This document shows, piece by piece, positions 15,643 to 23,662 of a stretch of 45,980 bases of DNA. Within the stretch, counting starts at the first letter, position 1. Every line of letters begins with the position of its first letter. A program made the translations under genes and the position numbers. This stretch comes from an uncultured Paracoccaceae bacterium (GTDB taxonomy: Bacteria; Pseudomonadota; Alphaproteobacteria; Rhodobacterales; Rhodobacteraceae), in assembly GCA_938016515.1 (NCBI GenBank), contig CALILP010000183.1, positions 1-45,980 of the forward strand. The letters are read 5' to 3'. The notes beneath the pieces were generated by a model, which saw only the letters and a list, made by a program, of their open reading frames with translations, was not told the origin of the DNA and searched no databases.

Positions 15643-16644
15643 TCAAAGGCCGTCCAGCGCATCCACCAGTTTACCCGCCCCAAACCGGAACGGATCGGTC
15701 GTAGGCAGCCCCATACGCCCTTCCACCTCAGCGATATAGGCCGCGGCAGCCGCATCATCCAGCTTCGAGGAATTGATCGCAATCCCCACAATCTGACAAT
15801 TCGGATTGGCAACGCGGGCAATCGGCAGGGCCATATCGCGCAGGGCTTCCAGCGACGGCAGATCATAGTCCGGCAGGCCGCGCATATGGGTGCGGGTCGG
15901 CTCGTGGGTCAGGATCAAAGCATCAGGCTGACCGCCGTGGATCAGGGCCATTGTCACTCCGGAATAAGAGACGTGGAACAAGCTGCCCTGCCCCTCAATG
16001 TGATCCCAATGGTCATCGTCATTGTCAGGCGTCAGGTATTCTACAGCGCCAGCCATAAAGTCAGCAATTACAGCGTCCAGCGGCACACCGCCACCGGTGA
16101 TCAGGATACCGGTCTGTCCGGTCGGGCGGAACGTGGTCTTCATCCCGCGCTTTTGCATCTCGGCGTCCATACACAGGCCGGTATACATCTTACCCACAGA
16201 ACAATCGGTCCCGATGGCCAGACACCGCTTGCCTGTCCGCTTCACACCATTGGCAATCGGGTAGGCCACCGAAGGAATGCGGACATCAAACAACGTCTGC
16301 CCGTTCACACGGGCCGCCGCCTGCAGCGCATCTTCGTCGCGCAACAGGTTGTGCAGGCCAGAGGCGATATCATAGCCCATCTGCAAAGCCTTCACGAGGA
16401 CCTCTTTCCAGGCGTCCGAAATGAACCCACCCCGGTTCGCCACACCAATCACCAGCGTTTTAGCCCCCGCAGCGATGCCCTCTTCCAACGTCATGTCTGC
16501 CAGACCCACATCAGCACCACAGCCCGCCATGCGGAACTGACCCACAGCATTCTCGGGTCGCCAGTCCTTGATCCCTTGGGCGACTTTCGCAGCCAACTGG
16601 TCCGGCGCATCGCCGAGGAACAAAAGATAAGGTGTCTGGATCAT
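15643..16644 (-). CDS. dgcN: D-glutamate N-acetyltransferase (DUF1611)
   Basis: A 333-residue DUF1611 protein. It starts MIQTPYLLFLGDAPDQLAAKVAQGI. The C-terminal P-loop-like core has CLAIGTDCSVGKMYTGLCMD, then GILITGGGVPLDAVIADFMAGAVE and IEGQGSLFHVSYSGVTMALIHG, which are family hallmarks. Members were described as DgcN, which makes N-acetyl-D-Glu from D-Glu in a catabolic route widespread in Rhodobacterales. It is the first gene of an operon with dgcA and the D-amino-acid transaminase gene. AGGGG lies 7 bases before ATG 16642-16644. A longer upstream in-frame extension lacks family support. Confidence 0.9.
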   Translation of the reverse strand: MIQTPYLLFLGDAPDQLAAKVAQGIKDWRPENAVGQFRMAGCGADVGLADMTLEEGIAAGAKTLVIGVANRGGFISDAWKEVLVKALQMGYDIASGLHNLLRDEDALQAAARVNGQTLFDVRIPSVAYPIANGVKRTGKRCLAIGTDCSVGKMYTGLCMDAEMQKRGMKTTFRPTGQTGILITGGGVPLDAVIADFMAGAVEYLTPDNDDDHWDHIEGQGSLFHVSYSGVTMALIHGGQPDALILTHEPTRTHMRGLPDYDLPSLEALRDMALPIARVANPNCQIVGIAINSSKLDDAAAAAYIAEVEGRMGLPTTDPFRFGAGKLVDALDGL

Positions 16645-16743
16645 GGCAAGGCCCCTGGAAATGAAAGATTCGATATTTGCCGGGACATTGCCCGAAAGGG
16701 CGCGCAACATCATACGGAAAACGTGATCATCTGGCATTTTTGC

Positions 16744-16754
16744 GACAGACTGTC
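16744..16754. promoter_or_regulatory. Short palindrome upstream of dgcN (possible operator)
   Basis: GACAG-A-CTGTC is an 11-bp inverted repeat about 100 bases upstream of the dgcN start, in the 188-base gap between dgcN and the amt terminator. It could bind a pathway regulator such as a DgcR-type activator. No regulator gene is adjacent, so this is only a suggestion. Confidence 0.25.
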
Positions 16755-16832
16755 CCGGTTTTTCTAATTTTGACGCAACAAAATTCCATGCAAACTGTAG
16801 GCCCCGCCGGACCCTTGCAAAGGCAAACGAAA

Positions 16833-16863
16833 AAGGCCCGGACGCATGACGCACCCGGGCCTT
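16833..16863 (-). terminator. amt terminator
   Basis: AAGGCCCGG (16833-16841) pairs with CCGGGCCTT (16855-16863). On the minus strand the stem is followed by a U-run, 23 bases after the amt stop. A typical rho-independent terminator. Confidence 0.85.
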
Positions 16864-16885
16864 CGGCTATTATTACGTGAAGGCC

Positions 16886-18199
16886 TTAGCCTTTGGTAAA
16901 CTCTGGATAGGCTTCCATACCCAACTCTGACACATCGAGGCCGTTGATCTCGTCCTCTTCGCTGACCCGGATCCCCATGACAGCTTTCAGGATGAACCAA
17001 ACCACCAAGGAGGCAACAAAAGTGAAGACACCGTAGGCGATGATACCAGTCAGCTGCGTCACAATGTTTGCATCGGAGTTGTAGAAGACAACCGCAATGG
17101 TGCCCCAGATACCTGCAAACAGGTGAACAGGGATCGCACCAACCACGTCATCAAGCTTAAGCTTGTCCAAAAGCGGGATCGAGAACACCACGATTGCACC
17201 ACCAACAGCACCGATCCAAAGCGCGCCAAACAATGTCGGTGCCAGCGGTTCAGCCGTAATAGAGACCAGACCAGCAAGTGCACCGTTCAAAACCATCGTC
17301 AGGTCAGGCTTTTTGTACAGTACCTGCGTCAGGATCAGCGCAGTGACAGCACCAGCGGCCGCAGCCATGTTTGTGTTGGCAAAGATACGGCTGACGTCAG
17401 ACACATCACCAACAGTGCCCATCGCAAGTTGCGATCCGCCATTAAAGCCAAACCAACCGAGCCACAGGATGAATGTACCGAGTGTCGCCAAGGCAAGATT
17501 CGAACCCGGCATTGGGTTGACCCGACCGTCCTTGTATTTGCCCAAACGTGGGCCCAGCACGATCACACCAGCCAAAGCGGCCCAGCCACCGACAGAGTGC
17601 ACGACGGTCGAACCAGCAAAGTCAGAGAACCCAGCCTCGGACAACCAGCCGCCGCCCCACTGCCAAGACCCGGAAATCGGATACATGACGCCCGTCAGCA
17701 ACACGACAAATACCAGGAACGGCCACAGCTTGATCCGCTCTGCCACAGCACCGGACACGATGGACGCGGTTGCAGCCACAAAGACCAACTGGAAGAAAAA
17801 GTCCGACCCGATAGAGGCATAATCAAGTGCCGCATCAGCAGCGGCAACACCCACAGGGTCAAGCACGGTTGGCACAAAGAAGCTGCCGACGTAGCCATTA
17901 AACTCGCCCGGATACATCAGGTTGAAGCCGATCAACCAATACATAATCGCGGCGATTGAATAGAGCGCGATGTTCTTGGTCATCTGCATGGTCACGTTCT
18001 TGGAACGCACCAAGCCGCCTTCGAGCATTGCAAAACCCGCGGCCATGAAGAACACCAAGAAACCTGCCATACAAAACAGCAGTGTTGTCATGATGTAGGG
18101 GCCGATCTCGTCGAAGCTCGGCGCGGCGTCTTGCGCCAGACCCATCGTCGGCAACACAGCAAGTGCAGCAGCAATGGGGAGATACTTTAGTCGTAACAT
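16886..18199 (-). CDS. amt: Ammonium transporter
   Basis: A 437-residue Amt/MEP channel that imports ammonium across the inner membrane. It has a cleavable-type signal peptide (LRLKYLPIAAALAVLP..GLAQ) and then about 11 membrane helices. Family motifs include AGFAMLEGGLVRSKNV, the signature region GGWAALAGVIVLGPRLG, and IHLFAGIWGT-like VHLFAGIWGTIAV with conserved pore His residues. The C-terminal cytosolic tail (EDEINGLDVSELGMEAYPE) is the part controlled by GlnK in homologues. It lies 27 bases downstream of glnK in the standard glnK-amt operon. ATG 18197-18199 is preferred over a TTG two codons upstream. Confidence 0.96.
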   Translation of the reverse strand: MLRLKYLPIAAALAVLPTMGLAQDAAPSFDEIGPYIMTTLLFCMAGFLVFFMAAGFAMLEGGLVRSKNVTMQMTKNIALYSIAAIMYWLIGFNLMYPGEFNGYVGSFFVPTVLDPVGVAAADAALDYASIGSDFFFQLVFVAATASIVSGAVAERIKLWPFLVFVVLLTGVMYPISGSWQWGGGWLSEAGFSDFAGSTVVHSVGGWAALAGVIVLGPRLGKYKDGRVNPMPGSNLALATLGTFILWLGWFGFNGGSQLAMGTVGDVSDVSRIFANTNMAAAAGAVTALILTQVLYKKPDLTMVLNGALAGLVSITAEPLAPTLFGALWIGAVGGAIVVFSIPLLDKLKLDDVVGAIPVHLFAGIWGTIAVVFYNSDANIVTQLTGIIAYGVFTFVASLVVWFILKAVMGIRVSEEDEINGLDVSELGMEAYPEFTKG

Positions 18200-18226
18200 T
18201 GTCAAAAATCCCTCTGCGAGACGCGC

Positions 18227-18565
18227 TTAAATGGCGTCGTCGTTTGTTTCCCCGGTCCGAACGCGCAATGCGCCTTCCACGTCGAGTGTGAAAATCTTGC
18301 CGTCACCGATTTTGTCGGTCTTGGCGGTGCTTGCGATTGTGCTGACAACTTGCTCGGCCATGCTATCCTGCACGACGATTTCCAGCTTCACCTTCGGCAC
18401 AAAGTTGACCGCATATTCGGCACCACGATAAATTTCGGTGTGGCCGGACTGTGATCCAAAGCCTTTGATCTCTGACACCATCATCCCACGCACGCCGATA
18501 GAGGTGAGCGCCTCGCGGACCTCCTCCAGCTTGAACGGTTTGATTGTTGCAATGATGAGTTTCAC
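18227..18565 (-). CDS. glnK: Nitrogen regulatory PII protein
   Basis: A 112-residue PII protein, the exact family length. It carries the T-loop sequence GFGSQSGHTEIYRGAEYAV with uridylylatable Tyr51, the B-loop GDGKIFTLDVE, and RVRTGE near the C-terminus. PII senses 2-oxoglutarate and ATP/ADP and blocks the adjacent Amt channel when nitrogen is plentiful. The start is GTG at 18563-18565, with AGGGGA 5-6 bases upstream. No ATG fits the family N-terminus. Linkage to amt argues for the GlnK type over GlnB. Confidence 0.95.
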   Translation of the reverse strand: MKLIIATIKPFKLEEVREALTSIGVRGMMVSEIKGFGSQSGHTEIYRGAEYAVNFVPKVKLEIVVQDSMAEQVVSTIASTAKTDKIGDGKIFTLDVEGALRVRTGETNDDAI

Positions 18566-18689
18566 ATTCGTCCCCTTGCAGTTTCTGTCCCAACGCCACA
18601 CCTACGCACGGCTGATGAACGAAAGAGGGGGCCATCCCGCCCGAGTGACAACGATTCCAAGGCCCTGAAAACAGTCAAAATCCGGCAAG

Positions 18690-18708
18690 TTGCACAATTT
18701 TTGCACAA
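18690..18708. promoter_or_regulatory. Tandem TTGCACAA direct repeats upstream of glnK
   Basis: Two exact copies of TTGCACAA (18690-18697 and 18701-18708) are spaced 11 bases start to start, about one DNA turn, in the divergent region between glnK and the penicillin-binding protein gene. They lie about 125 bases upstream of the glnK start. Phased sites suggest an activator such as NtrC, though they are direct and not inverted repeats. Confidence 0.35.
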
Positions 18709-18833
18709 ATTGACCCAACCGCCTAATTTTTAATCACGGCAAAAAGGAACCTATTGGTGATCTGCGTCCTCTACATTCCCTGCGGGCGTCTTTATGGTGC
18801 ACCTCAAGATACCCAGAACGGTACGGACCCAAG

Positions 18834-21023
18834 ATGAGCGGAAACAAATCCAAACGCGCGCCCTTGGTGGCGGATAAACGGTATGGCGCTCAGCCTGCCA
18901 AAAAGCCTGCGCGCAAGCCCACAAAACCCCGCAAGACCAAGCGCAAGTTAGCCCGCAAGCCCGGTCTAATCGGATTTTTGCTGGCCTTTATTGGTGGCAT
19001 CTTTCGTGCGATCTGGCGGTTGATCTTTGGCGGTGCTGCCATTGTCGCAGTGATGGTCGGGCTTGGGGTGTTCTACTTCGCCTCAACGATGCCCCCAATG
19101 GAAAGCGTCATTGATGGGCGCGCCAAAGGATCGGTGACGCTGGCTGATCGCGAAGGTGCGGTCTATGCATGGCGCGGCGACCAGTTTGGCGGGATGATCA
19201 CCACGGATACGGTCAGCCCGCATTTGGTGAATGCTGTGGTGGCGCAGGAAGACAAACGCTTCTACACCCACTTTGGCGTGTCGCCACGCGGTGTTGCCTC
19301 TGCGATCCGGATCAATTTGCGCGCAGGACGTGGGCCGTTGTCGGGCAATGGCGGGTCGACGATTTCGCAGCAAGTTGCGAAATTGCTTTGCCTTGGAACC
19401 CCGTACGACCCTGCCGCATGGGATTCTGAGGCCGCCTATGAGGCAGACTGCCGCCGCACCACCCTCTGGCGCAAGATCAAGGAAGCCACCTATGCGATGG
19501 GCATGGAAGTGGCTTATACCAAAGACGAAATCCTCTCGATCTACCTGAACCGTGCCTATCTTGGTGCGGGCTCTCGTGGATTTGCAGCGGCATCCGAACG
19601 GTATTTTGGCGCACCTGCCTCCGCGCTGTCTCCGGCGGAAGCGGCGATGCTGACCAGCACATTGCCCGCCCCATCCGCCCGCGCACCCACGCGCGACCTT
19701 GAGGCAGCACAGCGCCGTGCCAACGTTGTGATTGGTCTGATGGTAGAACAGGGCCGCTTGTCAGAGGCCGAGGCCATCTTTGCGCGCGAAAATCCAGCGA
19801 CCCTGTCGAGCGCGGCGCGCCAGCCAACGGGTGGCTTCTTTGCGGATTGGGTCATGGCCTCTGGCCCTGAATTCTTTACCCGCAACACCACAGAAGACGT
19901 CAATATCCGCACCACGTTTGACCAAGACATGCAGACAGCCGCAGAAGACGCACTGACACAGGTCTTTGAAACGCAGGTCCGCGAGGGGTCAGAAGCCGAA
20001 GCCGCCATCGTTGTGATGTCTGCAGATGGTGCAGTCCGTGCAATGGTCGGTGGCCGGGCCGCCCCCGCGCCGGGTGATTTCAATCGCGCCATTCAGGCGC
20101 GCCGTCAGCCCGGCTCTGCCTTCAAACCCTTCGTGTTTGCTGCAGCACTTGAGTTGGACTTTTCGCCGAACGACTATCTCGATGACAGCAATCGGTGCTG
20201 GAACACGCCCGGATCAGGCGAATGGTGCCCCAAGAATTACGATCGCCAGTACAAAGGCCCGGTGACGCTTATCCAGTCATTGACCGAAAGCCGGAACGTC
20301 CCCGCTGTGATCCTGTCAGAGTTCGTGGGGCGCGATGTTGTCCGTGATGTGGCCAACAAGTTTGGCATCGAAAGCGATCTGGCAGATGGTCCGGCACTGG
20401 CGCTTGGCGTGTCCGAAAGCACCTTGCTTGAGATGACAGGCGCTTATGCAGGCATCCTGAACGGTGGATCAGCGGTCAAACCATATGGGCTGGTTGAAGT
20501 CCGCATTCAGGGTGACGATGAACCTGTGATGGGTCTGGGCGGCGGCATTCAGGAACGGGTAATCCGTGAAAGGGCCGCCCGTGAATTGACCTGGATGATG
20601 CATCAGGTCGTCGAAAACGGAACGGGCACACGCGCCCAGATCCCCGGCTGGCAAATTGCCGGGAAATCCGGGACGACCCAATCTGCCCGTGATGCGTGGT
20701 TCATCGCATTCACAGGCGAATATGTTGTGGGTGTCTGGATGGGCTATGACGACAACAGCCCTTTGACTGGCGTGACCGGCGGCGGCCTTCCTGCCGAGAT
20801 CTGGCGCGAGACCATGACACGGATTCTGGCGACGCGTCAGCCGATCCCGTTGCCGATGCAGGCCCCTGACGGCAACCTTGGACGCAGCGATCCCAACTAC
20901 GACACTGGCGGTACTGCGGGTGGCGTGCAAGCCCCTGCACCTGCTGCACCTGCAGCACCGGCGTCACCATCTAACGACCAGACGATCTTAGATGTGATCG
21001 GGAACATCCTCAGCGGTGGCTGA
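18834..21023 (+). CDS. Class A penicillin-binding protein (PBP1A-like transglycosylase/transpeptidase)
   Basis: A 729-residue bifunctional peptidoglycan synthase. A very basic cytosolic N-terminus (about 45 residues) precedes one membrane helix (about 50-80). The glycosyltransferase domain has VVAQEDKRFYTHFGVSPRG with the catalytic Glu, GGSTISQQVAK and KDEILSIYLNRAYLGAG. The transpeptidase domain has the active Ser in RQPGSAFKPF, an SRN motif in TESRNVPAV, and KSGTTQSARDAWF. The Pro/Ala-rich tail (QAPAPAAPAAPASP) is probably a flexible linker. It polymerises and crosslinks lipid II products in the periplasm. It is divergent from glnK. The exact PBP subclass is uncertain, so no symbol is given. 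Confidence 0.93.
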   Translation: MSGNKSKRAPLVADKRYGAQPAKKPARKPTKPRKTKRKLARKPGLIGFLLAFIGGIFRAIWRLIFGGAAIVAVMVGLGVFYFASTMPPMESVIDGRAKGSVTLADREGAVYAWRGDQFGGMITTDTVSPHLVNAVVAQEDKRFYTHFGVSPRGVASAIRINLRAGRGPLSGNGGSTISQQVAKLLCLGTPYDPAAWDSEAAYEADCRRTTLWRKIKEATYAMGMEVAYTKDEILSIYLNRAYLGAGSRGFAAASERYFGAPASALSPAEAAMLTSTLPAPSARAPTRDLEAAQRRANVVIGLMVEQGRLSEAEAIFARENPATLSSAARQPTGGFFADWVMASGPEFFTRNTTEDVNIRTTFDQDMQTAAEDALTQVFETQVREGSEAEAAIVVMSADGAVRAMVGGRAAPAPGDFNRAIQARRQPGSAFKPFVFAAALELDFSPNDYLDDSNRCWNTPGSGEWCPKNYDRQYKGPVTLIQSLTESRNVPAVILSEFVGRDVVRDVANKFGIESDLADGPALALGVSESTLLEMTGAYAGILNGGSAVKPYGLVEVRIQGDDEPVMGLGGGIQERVIRERAARELTWMMHQVVENGTGTRAQIPGWQIAGKSGTTQSARDAWFIAFTGEYVVGVWMGYDDNSPLTGVTGGGLPAEIWRETMTRILATRQPIPLPMQAPDGNLGRSDPNYDTGGTAGGVQAPAPAAPAAPASPSNDQTILDVIGNILSGG

Positions 21024-21127
21024 TGCGTTCAATGCGCAACGCGAACAGTTTTCATGGCCGTGAACTAAACGCAGGGTAAGGTCAGCCGTCACTGCGACAC
21101 GGCTGACCTACACGGTATATCGGCAGA

Positions 21128-22333
21128 TTACTCTGCGACCAGCGATGCGACTTTATCATCAACCTCACCAAATCCCTTTGGGACATGCAGATCAGGCAGG
21201 CCCTGCGCACGTTTCTGCAAAGCACGCCCAATGACGACCCGGCTGATTTCTGTGGTGCCGTCCACGATCCGCAGCATTTGCGCGAGACGAGACAGGCGAT
21301 CCAGACCATAAGGCTGCAACAAGCCCATGCCACCCAGAACCTGCGTGCAGGTATTCGCAGCCTTAACTGCCGCATCCGGGACAAACCGTTTTGCATGTGC
21401 GGCCATCAGCGGGCCCTCGGGTGTGCCAAGGGCCTCTGCGGCCTTGCGATACAGCAGCTTGGACGCCTCTAGATCGGTGGCCACTTCACCCAGCATCCAT
21501 TGGATGCCGTCCAGATCAAGGGTCTTACCCCCGAACATTTTCCGGTTCTTGGAATAGGACAATGCTGTATCCAAGGCCGCTTGCATCAGCCCACAGCATC
21601 CGGACGCGATAGAGACACGCGCAATATCGATCGCCATCAAAGACCCTTGCAGGCCTTGGCCAACAGGCAAGATGATATTGTCTTCACTGACCACCACATT
21701 ATCCAGATGCATCTCTGACATGGGCAGGAAGTTATAGGATGGCGTGTCGTACAGCGGACCAAAGCTGATCCCCGTCGCGTCAGCGGGAATGGCAATCATG
21801 GCCATATCCTTGTGGCCGGATGCATCCGTGGTTTTGACGACCGTAAAGTAGACATCAGCCTCGGTTGCCAGACTGACCCATGCTTTCGCGCCGCTGATTG
21901 TCCATGTTCGGTCGTCGTTAATTGTCGCACGGGTATACATCTTCATCGGGTCAGAGCCGGACTGAGGCTCTGTTAGCGCAAAGTTCGCAAGCTTGCGGCC
22001 CGACGTCAGATCGCGCGCCCATTTTTCCTTGAACGCATCGGTCCCGTATCCGCAGCCGGCAAAGGTGCAAATGTTGTGCATCGACAGGGCAAAAGCATAG
22101 GCCCCGTCGCCCAGACCCAGTTGTTCATACACTTGAATGCCTTCAGACAACGGCAGACCCTGCCCGCCCCACTCTTCCGGGGCATAAAGACCCGTCAGGC
22201 CTGCGGCGCCAGCCTTGTCTGATGCATCGCGCGGCCACTTTTTGGCGGCGTTCCATGCATCTACGTTGGGTGCGATGACTGCGGTGGCATGGTCATGTGC
22301 AGCGGCGAGGATGGTATCTAGCTTGGATGACAT
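21128..22333 (-). CDS. Acyl-CoA dehydrogenase
   Basis: A 401-residue FAD-dependent acyl-CoA dehydrogenase with complete N-terminal, beta and C-terminal domains. It shows [13 protein letters not shown] (FAD/substrate loop), [36 protein letters not shown], and [35 protein letters not shown]. The position usually holding the catalytic Glu in the medium/short-chain type (YEGT) is Asp358 (VDGT). The alternative Glu position of the isovaleryl type also lacks Glu (AIDIARV). Substrate cannot be assigned. An AraC regulator gene lies 179 bases upstream on the same strand. ATG 22331-22333 was chosen. Confidence 0.92.
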   Translation of the reverse strand: MSSKLDTILAAAHDHATAVIAPNVDAWNAAKKWPRDASDKAGAAGLTGLYAPEEWGGQGLPLSEGIQVYEQLGLGDGAYAFALSMHNICTFAGCGYGTDAFKEKWARDLTSGRKLANFALTEPQSGSDPMKMYTRATINDDRTWTISGAKAWVSLATEADVYFTVVKTTDASGHKDMAMIAIPADATGISFGPLYDTPSYNFLPMSEMHLDNVVVSEDNIILPVGQGLQGSLMAIDIARVSIASGCCGLMQAALDTALSYSKNRKMFGGKTLDLDGIQWMLGEVATDLEASKLLYRKAAEALGTPEGPLMAAHAKRFVPDAAVKAANTCTQVLGGMGLLQPYGLDRLSRLAQMLRIVDGTTEISRVVIGRALQKRAQGLPDLHVPKGFGEVDDKVASLVAE

Positions 22334-22512
22334 GTTCAGGACCTTTCGATCACGCACACTGTCGCAATCTGCCAATCGCCCAAAGCAGACGACACAGGTG
22401 CTATATGCGCAGTTTCATGAAGTTTGATTGATGCTTCTGCCACTCACCTAACGACCCGGCGCTGCGGTCTCCATCTTAAGAGATGACAGCGTATTGTCCA
22501 AAAGTGACAGAT

Positions 22513-23541
22513 TTACCCGTCAGAGGGGCGGCGCCTGCGGTACGCACTGGGGGCTTTGCCTGTCCACCGGTGAAAGGCCTTGTGAAAATTGGCCGCTGAC
22601 GAAAAGCCGACTTCAAGAGCAATAGCTTCGATACTGTGCTGGCCAGATTGAAGATCACGGATCGCAATATCCCGGCGCAGGGCGTCCTTGATCGACTGAA
22701 AGGATGTGCCATCAGCCTCCAGCTTGCGGATCAGCGTGCGCGGGGTCATATGCATCGCGCGGGCGGCACCCGTCAGGTTTGCATCCGCCCACCCCGTCTG
22801 GCTCAGGTAATTGCGGACGCGCAAAGACTGTGTGTGCTCTTGGGATCGCGTGAATATCCAATCGCGTGGCGCATTTTCAAGGAACAGGCCAAGGTCAGTC
22901 GAACTGCGAACCTCGACGGGGCCCAAAACAGCCAGATCAAATGAAAGGCATGTTGCAGGACTGCCGAACCGTACGGGTGCCGGAAAGATAACGGCGTAGT
23001 CATCCGCGAACGCGGGGCGGTCAAAGGCGAAATCGACAGCCCTGATCGGCACCTCTTGCCGTGCCAGCCAAGACATTAACCCATGCGCCAGTTTCAGGAT
23101 CAAGAGGTGCCCAAACCGCTGGACGCTGTAATCACCTTGCGGTGCAAGTTGAAGGGATAGCGTGGTGTCCGTTTCCACCAATGCGAACTGATAGTCATCA
23201 AGCAACAAGTTCCAAAAGGTCGAAAACCGATAAAGGGCAGACGCAAGCGAGGTGGCCTCGCGGACTGACGTCAAAAGATGTTGTAGGGCGCGGGGTCTGA
23301 TCGGGCGGCCCCAAAGACCCATCATCTCGTCGCCCGTTTCAACGGCAGCGAGTTGGTAAAGACGCACGATTTGATCAAGCGTCACCCGCCCATGTGGCTG
23401 GTTTGGGTCAGCGGTCAGGTCTGCGCGCGCCAACAAGGACCGGTACTGCACGTCAGAACACAATGGACGTAACGCCGTCAGCCAGTCAGCGATGAACTGA
23501 CTGGAAACGGTTGAATACTGGGTGGACGCAACTTTGGTCAT
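22513..23541 (-). CDS. AraC-family transcriptional regulator
   Basis: A 342-residue regulator. The N-terminal ligand-sensing half resembles the arabinose-binding-domain subtype (ARADLTADPNQPHGRVTLDQIVRLYQLAAVETGDEMMGL). The C-terminal double HTH has LTGAARAMHMTPRTLIRKLEADGTSFQSIKDALRRDIA and HSIEAIALEVGFSSAANFHKAFHRWTGKAPSAYRR. It lies upstream of the acyl-CoA dehydrogenase gene on the same strand. Such regulators often control fatty-acid or CoA-thioester catabolism, so the neighbour is a plausible target. The ligand is unknown. Confidence 0.92.
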   Translation of the reverse strand: MTKVASTQYSTVSSQFIADWLTALRPLCSDVQYRSLLARADLTADPNQPHGRVTLDQIVRLYQLAAVETGDEMMGLWGRPIRPRALQHLLTSVREATSLASALYRFSTFWNLLLDDYQFALVETDTTLSLQLAPQGDYSVQRFGHLLILKLAHGLMSWLARQEVPIRAVDFAFDRPAFADDYAVIFPAPVRFGSPATCLSFDLAVLGPVEVRSSTDLGLFLENAPRDWIFTRSQEHTQSLRVRNYLSQTGWADANLTGAARAMHMTPRTLIRKLEADGTSFQSIKDALRRDIAIRDLQSGQHSIEAIALEVGFSSAANFHKAFHRWTGKAPSAYRRRRPSDG

Positions 23542-23662
23542 TGTGACCTGATCGCTATCACCGAACGCGCAGGCACAGAAGGTACAGTTTCAATTGGCTA
23601 GACCGCTCTTTGTTTTGGCCTAATGCGCATCATGCAGTCCGAACAGCAGAACGGCATTTGGC

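Noticed and set aside
15561-15866. Upstream in-frame extension of dgcA
   Set aside because: It crosses the intergenic hairpins and overlaps dgcN in another frame; the family N-terminus begins at 15560.
15544-16767. 407-codon plus-strand open frame opposite dgcN
   Set aside because: Antisense shadow of a strongly conserved gene; composition (His/Arg/Gln-rich) is typical of a shadow frame.
17123-17959. Plus-strand open frame opposite amt
   Set aside because: Antisense to a transporter with clear membrane helices; the translated product is hydrophilic and without features.
18565-18595. A sigma54-like element (TGGGACA-N4-CTGCA) just upstream of glnK
   Set aside because: Its predicted transcription start would fall at the GTG start codon and exclude the good Shine-Dalgarno, so it is unlikely to drive glnK.
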